Below are positions 1 through 7,653 of a stretch of DNA of 38,412 nucleotides, piece by piece (positions within the stretch are counted from its first letter, which is position 1; the number at the start of each line of letters is the position of its first letter). Source of the DNA: a bacterium. GTDB lineage: Bacteria > Patescibacteriota > Minisyncoccia > Minisyncoccales > DAOWIS01. Where the stretch lies: positions 1 through 38,412 of the forward strand of contig DAOWIS010000043.1 in NCBI GenBank assembly GCA_030640805.1, in the 5' to 3' direction. The notes below the pieces were generated by a model. That model ran no database searches. It was not told the DNA's origin and saw nothing but the letters and a program-made list of their open reading frames with translations. The position numbers and the translations under genes are program-made.

Positions 1-858
1 GTTTTTAATCCCCAAAATTCCAATATTTTATATTTAGCCGCTGCTAAAGACGGATTATTTAGAAGTGAAAATGGGGCTGAAAGTTGGCAAAAGATTGGAG
101 AAGGACTAAAGAAAGGAACTCTAATTTCTAAAATAGCCATTGATCCTCAAAATCCTCAGAATATTTACTTGGCAGTCTTTCAAGATAAACGAGGGAAAGT
201 TTTAAAATCTCATAATAAAGGAGAAACTTTTGAAGAAATTTATCTGGCTTCTGAAAAGGAAGAAATTACGGCAATTTCTGTAGATTCTTACGAGCCATTT
301 ACTGTTTATCTTGGAACAAGTAATGGCTTTTTGCTTCAGAGCCGGGATTTTGGAAAATCTTGGAAATCCCTTTTCCAATCCAAAAATTCAATAAAATCTA
401 TTTTGATTAACCCAAAAGACACTCGGGAGATTTATATTGTGGTTTCGAGAGAGGGATTGTTTAAAACTTTAGATAAGGGAAATACCTGGCAGGATTTTAA
501 TAAAACACTGAAGTTATTTTCTGGCTCTAAATCAATAGAAACTATTGCCATAGACACCCAAAGTCCTAATAGATTATATCTAAGTTATAAAGGAGGAATA
601 TTAAAAACCGAAAACAAGGGAGAAAGTTTTGAATCTTTACCTATAGTGATATCAAAAGAATCATTGCCAGTTTCCGCTATAGCAGTAGATTCGCTGAATT
701 CTCATATTTTATACTTAGGAACCGGCTCTGATTTTTATAAATCCCAAGATCAGGGTCAACACTGGATTGTTAAAACTATACCTACCTCTAAAAAAATTAA
801 AATTATAAAAGTTGATCCCCGAAATTCCCAGAATATTTATGTGGGAACAGGGGGCTAA
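1..858 (+). CDS. Asp-box (BNR) repeat beta-propeller protein, 5' truncated
   Basis: The frame is open from the first base of the window to a TAA at 858 (285 residues visible), so the gene begins upstream; an internal TTG at 169 is not needed as a start. The protein is a string of repeats with the pattern S/T-x-x-x-G-x-S/T-W/F, for example SENGAESW, SHNKGETF, SRDFGKSW, TLDKGNTW, TENKGESF and SQDQGQHW, separated by IAIDPxNPxxIYLA-type strands. This is the Asp-box signature of BNR/sortilin/photosystem-stability-factor-like propellers, which are usually exported. A signal peptide cannot be checked because the N-terminus is missing. Substrate or partner unknown. It is followed after 38 nt by tpiA. 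Family assignment is firm; function is not. Confidence 0.8.
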   Translation, partial: VFNPQNSNILYLAAAKDGLFRSENGAESWQKIGEGLKKGTLISKIAIDPQNPQNIYLAVFQDKRGKVLKSHNKGETFEEIYLASEKEEITAISVDSYEPFTVYLGTSNGFLLQSRDFGKSWKSLFQSKNSIKSILINPKDTREIYIVVSREGLFKTLDKGNTWQDFNKTLKLFSGSKSIETIAIDTQSPNRLYLSYKGGILKTENKGESFESLPIVISKESLPVSAIAVDSLNSHILYLGTGSDFYKSQDQGQHWIVKTIPTSKKIKIIKVDPRNSQNIYVGTGG

Positions 859-859
859 A

Positions 860-889
860 AAATTTTAAATTTTAAATTTTAAATTTTCA
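860..889. repeat. Heptanucleotide tandem array between the BNR gene and tpiA
   Basis: About four copies of the 7-nt unit AAATTTT fill the gap between two genes and end 8 nt before the tpiA ATG. It belongs to the 7-nt array family described in the findings. Confidence 0.8.
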
Positions 890-896
890 AATCAAT

Positions 897-1655
897 ATGA
901 AACCTTTAATAATAGCCAATTGGAAAATGAACCCTACCACCACCAAAGAAGCCAAGAAATTCTTTGGCGATTTTAAAAAAGAATTGAAGAACATAAAAAA
1001 TGCGGAAGTAGTAATTTGTCCACCATTTGTTTATTTAGCGACAAGCGACAAGCGACAGGCAACAAGAATAAAATTGGGAGGGCAAGATTGTTTTTGGGAG
1101 GCCAAAGGCGCTTACACCGGTGAAATTTCTCCCCAAATACTCAAAGATTTAGGTTGTCAATATGTAATTTTAGGTCATTCCGAAAGAAGAAAATATTTGG
1201 GGGAAACCAACGAGATGATTAATAAAAAAATAAAAACAGCACTAAAAAATAGATTAAGGCCAATCCTCTGCGTCGGCGAGACATTAGAGGAAAGGAAAAA
1301 AGGAAAAACCAATCAAGTAATTCAAAGACAACTAACAAAGTCTCTTCAAAATATCCAGTATCCAGTATCCAGTATCGAGGATCTAACCATTGCTTATGAG
1401 CCAATTTGGGCCATCAGGACCGGTAATCCTTGCTTGCCCCAAGATGCCAAAGAAGTAGGTTTATTTATTCGGAAAATTTTATCAAAAATTTTAGGCAAAA
1501 AGATATCAGAAAGTTGCCGAATTATTTATGGCGGAAGCGTAAACAGCAAAAACGCAGCTGATTATATCAAAAAAGCAGAAATGAATGGCTTGTTGGTAGG
1601 TGGAGCAAGTTTAAGTGCCAAAGAATTCGGAAGGATAGTTAGGAGTATATTATGA
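897..1655 (+). CDS. tpiA: Triosephosphate isomerase
   Basis: Cytoplasmic glycolytic enzyme interconverting dihydroxyacetone phosphate and glyceraldehyde 3-phosphate. 252 residues, the normal length. Visible signatures: NWKMN at residues 8-12 (catalytic Lys10), GHSERR at 93-98 (catalytic His94), YEPIWA at 168-173 (catalytic Glu168), YGGSV at 211-215 and the phosphate-binding GGAS at 235-238. Loop 6 reads AIRTG instead of the usual AIGTG, and the residues after it (NPCLPQ) are also unusual. Two heptanucleotide arrays (1038-1065, 1352-1379) are translated in place as surface-loop insertions around residues 48-57 and 152-161. The ATG of pgk overlaps the TGA-side end of this gene by 4 nt, so the two are surely co-translated. 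Confidence 0.97.
   Translation: MKPLIIANWKMNPTTTKEAKKFFGDFKKELKNIKNAEVVICPPFVYLATSDKRQATRIKLGGQDCFWEAKGAYTGEISPQILKDLGCQYVILGHSERRKYLGETNEMINKKIKTALKNRLRPILCVGETLEERKKGKTNQVIQRQLTKSLQNIQYPVSSIEDLTIAYEPIWAIRTGNPCLPQDAKEVGLFIRKILSKILGKKISESCRIIYGGSVNSKNAADYIKKAEMNGLLVGGASLSAKEFGRIVRSIL
1038..1065. repeat. Heptanucleotide array inside tpiA (unit GCGACAA, 4 copies)
   Basis: Four 7-nt units (GCGACAA x2, GCGACAG, GCAACAA). They encode the SDKRQATR loop of the isomerase, in frame. Confidence 0.85.
1352..1379. repeat. Heptanucleotide array inside tpiA (unit TATCCAG, 4 copies)
   Basis: Three exact TATCCAG units plus TATCGAG. They encode the IQYPVSSIE stretch just before the strand that carries the catalytic glutamate. 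Confidence 0.85.
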
Positions 1656-2830
1656 AATTTCTTAGAGATATTGATGTTAAAAATAAAAAAGTTTTGGTGA
1701 GGGTAGATTTTAATGTTTCTTTTAATGAGTCCGGGAAAATTTCCGATGATTTCCGGATAAAAACTGTTCTCCCGACCATAAATTATTTAAAGAAGCAGAA
1801 CTCCAAAATAATTCTAATAAGTCACTTAGGACGACCCTCACTCCGTCAAAATTTGAAATATAGTTTAAAGCCGGTTGCCTTAAGGTTAGAGAAGTTATTA
1901 AAACAGAAAGTAAAATTTATAGATGATTGTATTGGTCAAAAAGTCAAAAAAGAAGTAGAAAAGATGAAGCCAAGAGATATTTTGCTTTTAGAAAATCTGA
2001 GATTTTACTCAGGAGAAAAAGAAAATAACTTAAAGTTTGCCAAAGAATTGGCAAACTTGGCTGATGTTTTTATTAATGATGCTTTTTCAGCTTGCCACCG
2101 AAAACATGCTTCAGTAGTAGCCATAACTAAATATATTCCTTCAGTGGCAGGTTTTCTTTTAGAAAAAGAAATAAAAAATCTTTCCCAAGTTCTTCAAAGT
2201 CCCAAAAAACCTTTGGTCTTAGTAATTGGCGGAATAAAAATTTCCAGCAAACTTCCTCTAATTAAAAAATTTCTAAAGATAGCTGATAAAATTTTGATGG
2301 GAGGAGCATTGGCTAACACTGTTTTAAAAGCCGAGGGGATTGAGGTAGGAAAATCAATAATGGAAAAAGAAATGTTAAAGGAAGTTTTAAAACTTCCTTT
2401 AAAGAATAGGAAAATTTATCTTCCTTTAAATGGAATAGTTTCAGGGAATTTTTCTAAAAAGGGAAAGGCGAAAACTATTGGAATGGATAAAATAGGCAAA
2501 AGAGAAATGATTTTAGATATTGGACCTAAAACTATAAAAATATTTTCCGAAATTATTAGCCAAGCAAAAACTATTATCTGGAATGGTCCCATGGGCTATT
2601 TTGAGAAAAGAGAATTTAGAAAAGGCACCGAAGAAATAGCCAAATCTATTTTAAAAAATAAAAAAGCCAAAACAATAATTGGCGGAGGAGAAACAATTAG
2701 TTCACTACGACAGGTTTCAGGTTTCAAGTTTCAGGTTTCAGGGAACATCTTTATATCTACTGGCGGGGGAGCAATGTTGGAATTTCTAAGTGGCAAGAAA
2801 CTACCTGGAATTAAAGCTTTAGAGAAATAA
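1652..2830 (+). CDS. pgk: Phosphoglycerate kinase
   Basis: Transfers phosphate from 1,3-bisphosphoglycerate to ADP, the first ATP-yielding step of glycolysis; cytoplasmic. 392 residues, standard length. N-terminal substrate half shows RVDFNVSF (residues about 17-24), LISHLGRPS (about 57-65) and the FINDAFSACHR segment. The C-terminal nucleotide half shows WNGPMGYFE, IIGGGETISS and STGGGAMLEFLSG, the expected ATP-site motifs. A heptanucleotide array (2713-2740) is translated as QVSGFKFQVSG between the GGGE and STGGGA motifs, an exposed position. Start ATG overlaps the end of tpiA by 4 nt. No GAPDH gene is present in the window. Confidence 0.97.
   Translation: MKFLRDIDVKNKKVLVRVDFNVSFNESGKISDDFRIKTVLPTINYLKKQNSKIILISHLGRPSLRQNLKYSLKPVALRLEKLLKQKVKFIDDCIGQKVKKEVEKMKPRDILLLENLRFYSGEKENNLKFAKELANLADVFINDAFSACHRKHASVVAITKYIPSVAGFLLEKEIKNLSQVLQSPKKPLVLVIGGIKISSKLPLIKKFLKIADKILMGGALANTVLKAEGIEVGKSIMEKEMLKEVLKLPLKNRKIYLPLNGIVSGNFSKKGKAKTIGMDKIGKREMILDIGPKTIKIFSEIISQAKTIIWNGPMGYFEKREFRKGTEEIAKSILKNKKAKTIIGGGETISSLRQVSGFKFQVSGNIFISTGGGAMLEFLSGKKLPGIKALEK
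2713..2740. repeat. Heptanucleotide array inside pgk (unit GGTTTCA, 4 copies)
   Basis: GGTTTCA, GGTTTCA, AGTTTCA, GGTTTCA in direct succession near the 3' end of pgk; it encodes the QVSGFKFQVSG insertion. Confidence 0.85.
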
Positions 2831-2833
2831 AAA

Positions 2834-2912
2834 AGCCAGAGAGAAAGCTAAGGATTCAGATTTCGGTTCACCAGCAGGGGGCGGCAAACTGGTGAACTTA
2901 TTCTCTCTGGCT
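2834..2912 (+). terminator. Nested long stem-loop after pgk (terminator or structured RNA)
   Basis: An outer perfect 12-bp stem, AGCCAGAGAGAA (2834-2845) with TTCTCTCTGGCT (2901-2912), encloses an inner 9-bp stem, GTTCACCAG (2866-2874) with CTGGTGAAC (2889-2897), and a purine-rich loop. A 20-nt bulge sits only on the 5' side. It starts 4 nt after the pgk stop, so it can end the tpiA-pgk transcript, but no proper U-run follows (CTATATTTTC), so protection of the 3' end or another RNA role is possible. Confidence 0.6.
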
Positions 2913-2972
2913 ATATTTTCTAAAAATTAAAGGTTCTATTTTGTAGGTTACATTCTTTATTAAAATTTGTCA

Positions 2973-4154
2973 ATGGCTGAAATTAAAAATCTAAAAAAAG
3001 TGGCTGAACGAATTTTGAAAGCAGTCAGAAATAAAGAAAAAATTATCCTTTATGGAGACACTGATCCTGATGGGGCAACTTCAGTTATTATATTAAAAGA
3101 AACTATAGAAATTTTAGGAGGCAAAGTGAGTCAGGTTTGTTTTCCTGACCGAGAGAAAGAAGGTTATGGATTGAATAAAAGTGCTTTAAAATTTTTAAGG
3201 AAGAATTCACCGGCTCTGCTTATTACTCTTGATTGCGGAATTAGCAATGTAGAGGAAGTAGATTTAGCCAAGAAAATGGGATTTGAGGTAATAATTATTG
3301 ATCATCATGAAATGCTTCCCAAAATTCCCAAGGCCTCTATTATTGTTGATCCGAAACAAAAAGGTGATCAATATCCTTTCAAGTATTTAGCTAATGTTGG
3401 AATTACCTATAATCTTTCTAAGTTTCTTTTAATTAAAGAAAAAAAATGGGATTTTCCAGAAAGATTTTTAGACTTGGTCGCTTTAGCTACCATAGCTGAT
3501 ATGGTGCTTCTGGAAGGAGAGAATAAAGAATTAGTGGAAGAGGGGCTTTTAGCTTTGATTAGTACTGGAAGGACAAGTTTAAAGGTTCTGATAGAATTAA
3601 CTGATTTTGAATTAGAAGATGGAATAGCTGGAATTCGACAGAAAATTCTTCCTCCTTTAAGTAATCCTTTCTCTCAAAAAAATCATTTAGGTGAGATTTA
3701 TTTATTTTTAATTGAAGAAGACATAGAAAAAGCAGAGAAATTAGCTAAAAAATTAATCAAAGAAAGCCAAGAAAGAAGAGAGGAGAAAAAAAGGATTTCA
3801 AAAGAATTGATGGAGAGAATTGAATCCCAGACAAAAAAGGAACCAATTATTTTTGAGGGGGATTCTTCTTGGTCCCTAATTTTGTTAGGTCCAGTGGCTT
3901 CTATGGTCTGCCAGAAATACAAAAAGCCAACATTTCTTTTTAAAGAAAGAAAAGAAGAAAGCCCGGGAACAGTAAGAATGCCTCAAGGATTTGATGGAGT
4001 AAAAGCAATGATAAACTGCCAAAAATTTTTAGAAACTTATGGTGGTCATCCCTTGGCTGCTGGTTTTCGAGTCAAAACCCAAAATTTAGAAAATTTTAAA
4101 AAATGCTTAATTAAATATTTTAAAAAAAATGAAAAGGTTGATAATTTATGGTGA
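2973..4154 (+). CDS. DHH/DHHA1 family phosphoesterase (RecJ-like single-strand exonuclease fold)
   Basis: 393 residues. The N-terminal DHH domain shows the metal-binding motifs GDTDPDGATS (about residue 28), TLDCGIS (about 86) and the signature IDHHE (about 110), then DLVALATIADM. The C-terminal DHHA1 domain shows the substrate-binding GGHPLAAGF. The length and lack of an added OB domain fit a compact RecJ-like nuclease more than full-length RecJ (over 550 aa), so the symbol is withheld; nanoRNase/oligoribonuclease activity is an alternative. An upstream TTG at 2967 is in frame, but the ATG at 2973 gives the more natural start. The end overlaps the RNase H gene by 26 nt, suggesting coupled translation of two nucleic-acid hydrolases. 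Confidence 0.9.
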   Translation: MAEIKNLKKVAERILKAVRNKEKIILYGDTDPDGATSVIILKETIEILGGKVSQVCFPDREKEGYGLNKSALKFLRKNSPALLITLDCGISNVEEVDLAKKMGFEVIIIDHHEMLPKIPKASIIVDPKQKGDQYPFKYLANVGITYNLSKFLLIKEKKWDFPERFLDLVALATIADMVLLEGENKELVEEGLLALISTGRTSLKVLIELTDFELEDGIAGIRQKILPPLSNPFSQKNHLGEIYLFLIEEDIEKAEKLAKKLIKESQERREEKKRISKELMERIESQTKKEPIIFEGDSSWSLILLGPVASMVCQKYKKPTFLFKERKEESPGTVRMPQGFDGVKAMINCQKFLETYGGHPLAAGFRVKTQNLENFKKCLIKYFKKNEKVDNLW

Positions 4155-4569
4155 CGGTGGTTCTCGGGGTAATCCCGGGCCAGCAGCCATTGGAGTAGTG
4201 GTTTGTAATAAAAAAGGAGAAGTAATTAAAAAATATTCCCAATATTTGGGAGAGTTTACTAATAATGAAGCCGAATATCAAGCAGTTATTTTTGGATTAA
4301 AAAAAGTCAAAGCCCTTTATGGTAAAAAAGAAGCTAAAAATTCGGAAATTGAAGTAAGGTCGGATTCAGAACTTTTAGTAAAACAACTTCAAGGGAAATA
4401 TAAAATCCTTGACTCAAAAATTCAACCCTTATTTTTAAAAGTTTGGAATTTAAAAATTGATTTCAAAAAAGTTAAATTTATCTTCATTTCTCGTCAAGAG
4501 AACCAAGAAGCCGACCGATTAGTCAACGAGGCCTTAGACGCCCAATCTAAATCCCAAAAATTATTTTAA
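4129..4569 (+). CDS. Ribonuclease HI family protein
   Basis: Hydrolyses the RNA strand of RNA-DNA hybrids (R-loops, primers). 146 residues, a full RNase H fold: YGDGGSRGNPGPAAIG (first catalytic Asp at 9), TNNEAEYQAVIFGL (catalytic Glu), VRSDSELLVKQLQG (second Asp) and RQENQEADRLVNEAL (last Asp). Sequence style is the archaeal/Bacillus RnhA-like type (MKRLIIYGDGG), and the basic-protrusion helix of E. coli RNase HI looks absent. Start ATG lies inside the 3' end of the phosphoesterase gene. Confidence 0.93.
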   Translation: MKRLIIYGDGGSRGNPGPAAIGVVVCNKKGEVIKKYSQYLGEFTNNEAEYQAVIFGLKKVKALYGKKEAKNSEIEVRSDSELLVKQLQGKYKILDSKIQPLFLKVWNLKIDFKKVKFIFISRQENQEADRLVNEALDAQSKSQKLF

Positions 4570-4576
4570 AACTAAC

Positions 4577-4599
4577 CTTACGAAGTTGAACTTCGTAAG
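4577..4599. repeat. GAAGTTGAACTTC palindrome between the RNase H gene and rnpB
   Basis: A perfect palindrome with 11-nt arms (CTTACGAAGTT / AACTTCGTAAG) around a single G. It ends the RNase H gene region and stops just before the TTGACA box of rnpB. Related palindromes lie near 9903, 21376-21433 and 22537-22588. Confidence 0.75.
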
Positions 4600-4600
4600 A

Positions 4601-4629
4601 TTGACAAGCATTTTTAATTTTGCTAAGAT
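4601..4629 (+). promoter_or_regulatory. Promoter of the RNase P RNA gene
   Basis: TTGACA (4601-4606), 17-nt spacer, TAAGAT (4624-4629) preceded by an extended TGC. The predicted start near 4634-4637 coincides with the 5' strand of helix P1 of RNase P RNA. Confidence 0.75.
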
Positions 4630-4633
4630 AGAA

Positions 4634-5042
4634 ATGGCCTAAATAGGATAGGTAGTTACCCCGACTCAAGTCGGGGAGGAAAGTCCGAACACTCATTGTC
4701 CGGCTTAACGGACTCTAAAAAAGTAGTGGTTAACAGCCACCGTCCGTGAGGATAGAGGTGCGAGCAGAGACGTCGAGGTTCGAAAGAACCGAGACCTCCG
4801 ATTCTAATCGGAGGAGTCCAAAGAGTAATCTTTGGGGTGAAACGGCTAAATCCTTACTGGGTGCAAGAGCAAACCAAAAGTTTTATGGTTTATCATGGAG
4901 CTTTTGTGAGAAGTAGTTCGCTTGACCCCGAGAGTAATCGAGGGGCTAGACAAATGACTATCACTTGACCCGCCACAAGTTTTGCTTTCGGCAAAATTTG
5001 GGCGGGCGAGACAGAATTCGGCTTATTTCCTAGTTAGGCCTT
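4634..5042 (+). ncRNA. rnpB: RNase P RNA, bacterial type A
   Basis: The RNA component of RNase P, which cuts 5' leaders from pre-tRNAs. Helix P1 is closed by GGCCTAA (4636-4642) with TTAGGCC (5034-5040). The 5' core has GGAGGAAAGTCCGAACA (P4 5' strand region, near 4675), and the 3' core has ACAGAATTCGGCTTA (near 5011), the two conserved halves of P4. GTGAAACGGC near 4838 and GGTGCAAGAGCAAACC near 4860 match CR IV/V-type conserved positions. Length of about 405 nt and the helix order fit type A. It has its own promoter (4601-4629) and terminator (5050-5074). Confidence 0.95.
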
Positions 5043-5049
5043 TTAATTT

Positions 5050-5074
5050 ACGGAGAACGGTTCTCCGTTTTTTG
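5050..5074 (+). terminator. Rho-independent terminator of rnpB
   Basis: ACGGAGAAC (5050-5058) and GTTCTCCGT (5060-5068) form a strong hairpin followed by a T6 run. Confidence 0.85.
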
Positions 5075-5100
5075 ATTTTTATTTAAAAATTTAATATAAT
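5072..5100 (+). promoter_or_regulatory. Promoter of the glycan operon
   Basis: TTGATT (5072-5077), 17-nt spacer, TATAAT (5095-5100). The ATG of the next gene lies only 9 nt after the -10 box, so the transcript would be leaderless or nearly so. The -35 box overlaps the rnpB terminator T-run. Confidence 0.55.
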
Positions 5101-5109
5101 AAAGGCGAC

Positions 5110-6495
5110 ATGAAACGGCCTGAGCTTATTTTTAATATAATTTTAGTCCCAATAGATTTTTTAATGTTTTTTGCGGCCGGACTTTTGGCTTATTTTTTGA
5201 GACTAAGTCCCTGGTTGAGGGAATGGAGAGAGGTTCAGTTTTTGGCTAATTTACCTCTTTCTCGCTATGTTGGGATAGTAGGAATAATGGCAACCCTTTG
5301 GTTAGTAATCTTTGCTATTTCCGGTCTTTATTATTCCAAAATCCGCAAGGGCTCTTTAGAAGAGTTTTTAAAGATTATAATAGCTGTCTCCAGTGGGATG
5401 ATATTGGCTATTATTGTTTACCCATTTTTTAAGGGAGAGTGGTTTTATTCTCGATTTATAATTCTGGCAGCTTGGGTTTTGACCATTATTTTTGTTTTTT
5501 TTGGTCGCTGGCTAATAAGAATAGTTTGGAAATATTTTTTTGGGAGACATCAAATAGTAAAACAAAGGTTATTATTAATAGGAAATGGCAAATTATCTCA
5601 AAATATTTTAGCCGAAACCGGAGATGACCTGGATTATCAAATCGTCAGACATATTCCTCATTTAGATTTTAAAGAAATTGAAAATTCTGTTTCCAATCCA
5701 ACCATAGACGAAATTATTCTTTGCGACCTTAATCATCCCCGGGAAAAAATTTGCCAACTGATAGATTTTTGTGATGAAAATAGAATTCGCTTTAAATTTA
5801 CTCCCGATCTTTTCCAAACAATGGTTACTAATATAGAAGTAGATACCTTAAGAGGAACTCCCCTCATCGGAATTAAAAGAACTTCGTTGGAAGATTGGGG
5901 GAAAGTAATAAAAAGATTGATTGATATTTTGAGTTCTTTAACAGGAATCATTATTTTTTTAATTCCGGGAATAATCTTGTCTATTTTGATAAAACTTGAT
6001 AGTTCGGGTCCAATAGTAGTTAAATTAAAAAGAGTAGGCCAGGGAAGAGAATTTTATCTTTACAAATTTCGCTCGATGATAAAAAACGCTGAAAAACTTA
6101 AACCGAAACTTTTAGATTTCAATGAAAGAAAAGACGGACCCTTATTTAAGATGAAAAACGATCCAAGAATTACTCGCATTGGAAGAATAATTAGGAAATA
6201 TCGGATAGACGAAATTCCTCAACTGATAAATATTTTAAAAGGAGAGATGAGTTTGGTTGGCCCCAGACCTCACGAGCCTCAAGAGATTTCTCAATATGAG
6301 AAATCTCATAGAAGATCTCTTTATATTAAACCAGGAGCCACCGGCTTAGCTCAAATGGCAGGTTCTTCAGATTTAAAATTTGAGGAAGAGATAAAACTTG
6401 ACACTTATTACGTTGAGAATTGGTCAATCTCAATGGATATTAAAATAATTTTAAAAACTCTAATTAAAATATTTCACGACAGATCTGCGTGTTAA
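5110..6495 (+). CDS. Polyprenyl-phosphate sugar-1-phosphate transferase (WbaP/WcaJ-like initiating transferase)
   Basis: Starts glycan assembly by moving a sugar-1-phosphate from a nucleotide sugar to undecaprenyl phosphate at the inner face of the membrane. 461 residues: about four hydrophobic segments in the first 150 residues, a nucleotide-binding-like middle domain (RLLLIGNGKLSQNILAET near 157), one membrane hairpin near 278-298, and a C-terminal catalytic domain with LYKFRSM, KNDPRITRIGRIIRKYRIDEIPQ and GEMSLVGPRP. These are the hallmarks of the bacterial sugar transferase family. It heads a run of glycosyltransferases, which fits a role in capsule or surface-glycan repeat synthesis. The sugar cannot be told from sequence. 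Confidence 0.92.
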   Translation: MKRPELIFNIILVPIDFLMFFAAGLLAYFLRLSPWLREWREVQFLANLPLSRYVGIVGIMATLWLVIFAISGLYYSKIRKGSLEEFLKIIIAVSSGMILAIIVYPFFKGEWFYSRFIILAAWVLTIIFVFFGRWLIRIVWKYFFGRHQIVKQRLLLIGNGKLSQNILAETGDDLDYQIVRHIPHLDFKEIENSVSNPTIDEIILCDLNHPREKICQLIDFCDENRIRFKFTPDLFQTMVTNIEVDTLRGTPLIGIKRTSLEDWGKVIKRLIDILSSLTGIIIFLIPGIILSILIKLDSSGPIVVKLKRVGQGREFYLYKFRSMIKNAEKLKPKLLDFNERKDGPLFKMKNDPRITRIGRIIRKYRIDEIPQLINILKGEMSLVGPRPHEPQEISQYEKSHRRSLYIKPGATGLAQMAGSSDLKFEEEIKLDTYYVENWSISMDIKIILKTLIKIFHDRSAC

Positions 6496-6498
6496 TTT

Positions 6499-7653
6499 AT
6501 GAAAATTGCTTTGGTTCACGATTATCTTATTCAGTATGGAGGAGCAGAAAGAGTTCTTGAGGCTTTCTCTGAAATTTTTCCCCGAGCCCCAATTTATACC
6601 TTGATTTATGATAAAGAATTAACAGGAGGGATATTTGAAGGTAAAAGAATTTATACTTCTTCTTTACAAAAAATTCCTTTAATAAAAAATCACCATCGTT
6701 TATTTTTAACTTTAATGCCCCTGGCTATTGAGCAGTTTGACCTTTCTTTTTACGATGTAGTTCTTTCTGATTCCGCCAGTTATGCTAAGGGAATCATTAC
6801 TAAGCCGGATACACTTCATATTTGCTACTGCCATACTCCTCTAAGATATGCCTGGGATGATAGTCATAGATATATTAAAGAATTTTATTTTCCACCTATA
6901 GTAAAAAAATTTATCCCTTTAGCCATAAATCATTTACGGATTTGGGATAGAGAAGCAGCTTTTCGGGTAGATAAATTCATTGCTAATTCTTTCTTTGTTC
7001 AAAGAAGAATTAAAAAATATTACCAAAGGGACTCGGAAGTAATTTATCCTCCAGTAGCTACAAAAAAGTTCGAAGTTCCAAGTACGAAGTACGAAGTACG
7101 AAGCAATGAAAAAAGATTAAAACTTCAGAACTTCCGACTTCCGACTTCCGACTTTTTTCTGATGGTGGGACGGCTTTTGCCCTATAAACGTTTTGATTTA
7201 GCCATAAAAGTTTTTAATAAATTGGGCTGGAAATTAAAAATCATCGGTGAAGGACCAGAAAGAAAAAAATTAAAAAAGATAGCCCTTTCCAATATTGAAT
7301 TTTTAGGCAAGGTCTCAGATGAAGAATTAGTAAAATATTACAGTCAAGCCCTGGCTTTTATTTTCCCCCAAGAGGAAGATTTAGGTATTGTGGCTTTAGA
7401 AGCAATGGCCTCTGGCAAACCAGTGATTGCTTATAAAAGTGGGGGTGCCAAGGAGACAGTTATAGAAGGAAAAACTGGATTATTTTTTGAAGAGCAAACT
7501 CCCTCATCTTTAGAAAAAGCCCTTTTGAAATTCAATACAAGAGATTTCAACCCAAAGACCATTCGTAAATATGCCCTTCAATTTGATAAAAGAATCTTTA
7601 AAAGCAAAATTAAAAATTTTATAGAAAAATCTTTATATGACTATAGGCATTGA
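6499..7653 (+). CDS. GT4 family glycosyltransferase
   Basis: 384 residues, GT-B fold, cytoplasmic or membrane-associated. N-terminal acceptor half begins MKIALVHDYLIQYGGAERV, a glycine-rich loop seen in GT4 enzymes. The C-terminal donor half shows MVGRLLPYKRFDLAI, IIGEGPERKKL and the EX7E-type motif EDLGIVALEAMASGKPVIAYKSGG, where the two glutamates normally contact the nucleotide sugar. Two opposing heptanucleotide arrays (7068-7102 and 7122-7156) are translated between the two Rossmann halves. It starts 3 nt after the sugar transferase stop and overlaps the next glycosyltransferase by 17 nt, so the block is an operon. Donor and acceptor unknown. Confidence 0.9.
   Translation: MKIALVHDYLIQYGGAERVLEAFSEIFPRAPIYTLIYDKELTGGIFEGKRIYTSSLQKIPLIKNHHRLFLTLMPLAIEQFDLSFYDVVLSDSASYAKGIITKPDTLHICYCHTPLRYAWDDSHRYIKEFYFPPIVKKFIPLAINHLRIWDREAAFRVDKFIANSFFVQRRIKKYYQRDSEVIYPPVATKKFEVPSTKYEVRSNEKRLKLQNFRLPTSDFFLMVGRLLPYKRFDLAIKVFNKLGWKLKIIGEGPERKKLKKIALSNIEFLGKVSDEELVKYYSQALAFIFPQEEDLGIVALEAMASGKPVIAYKSGGAKETVIEGKTGLFFEEQTPSSLEKALLKFNTRDFNPKTIRKYALQFDKRIFKSKIKNFIEKSLYDYRH
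7068..7156. repeat. Pair of opposing heptanucleotide arrays inside the GT4 gene
   Basis: Five units of GTACGAA type (7068-7102) are followed after 19 nt by about four units of ACTTCCG type (7122-7156). The second unit is close to the reverse complement of the first (GAAGTAC against CGGAAGT), so the pair can form an imperfect hairpin. It lies in the interdomain linker of the enzyme. Confidence 0.8.
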
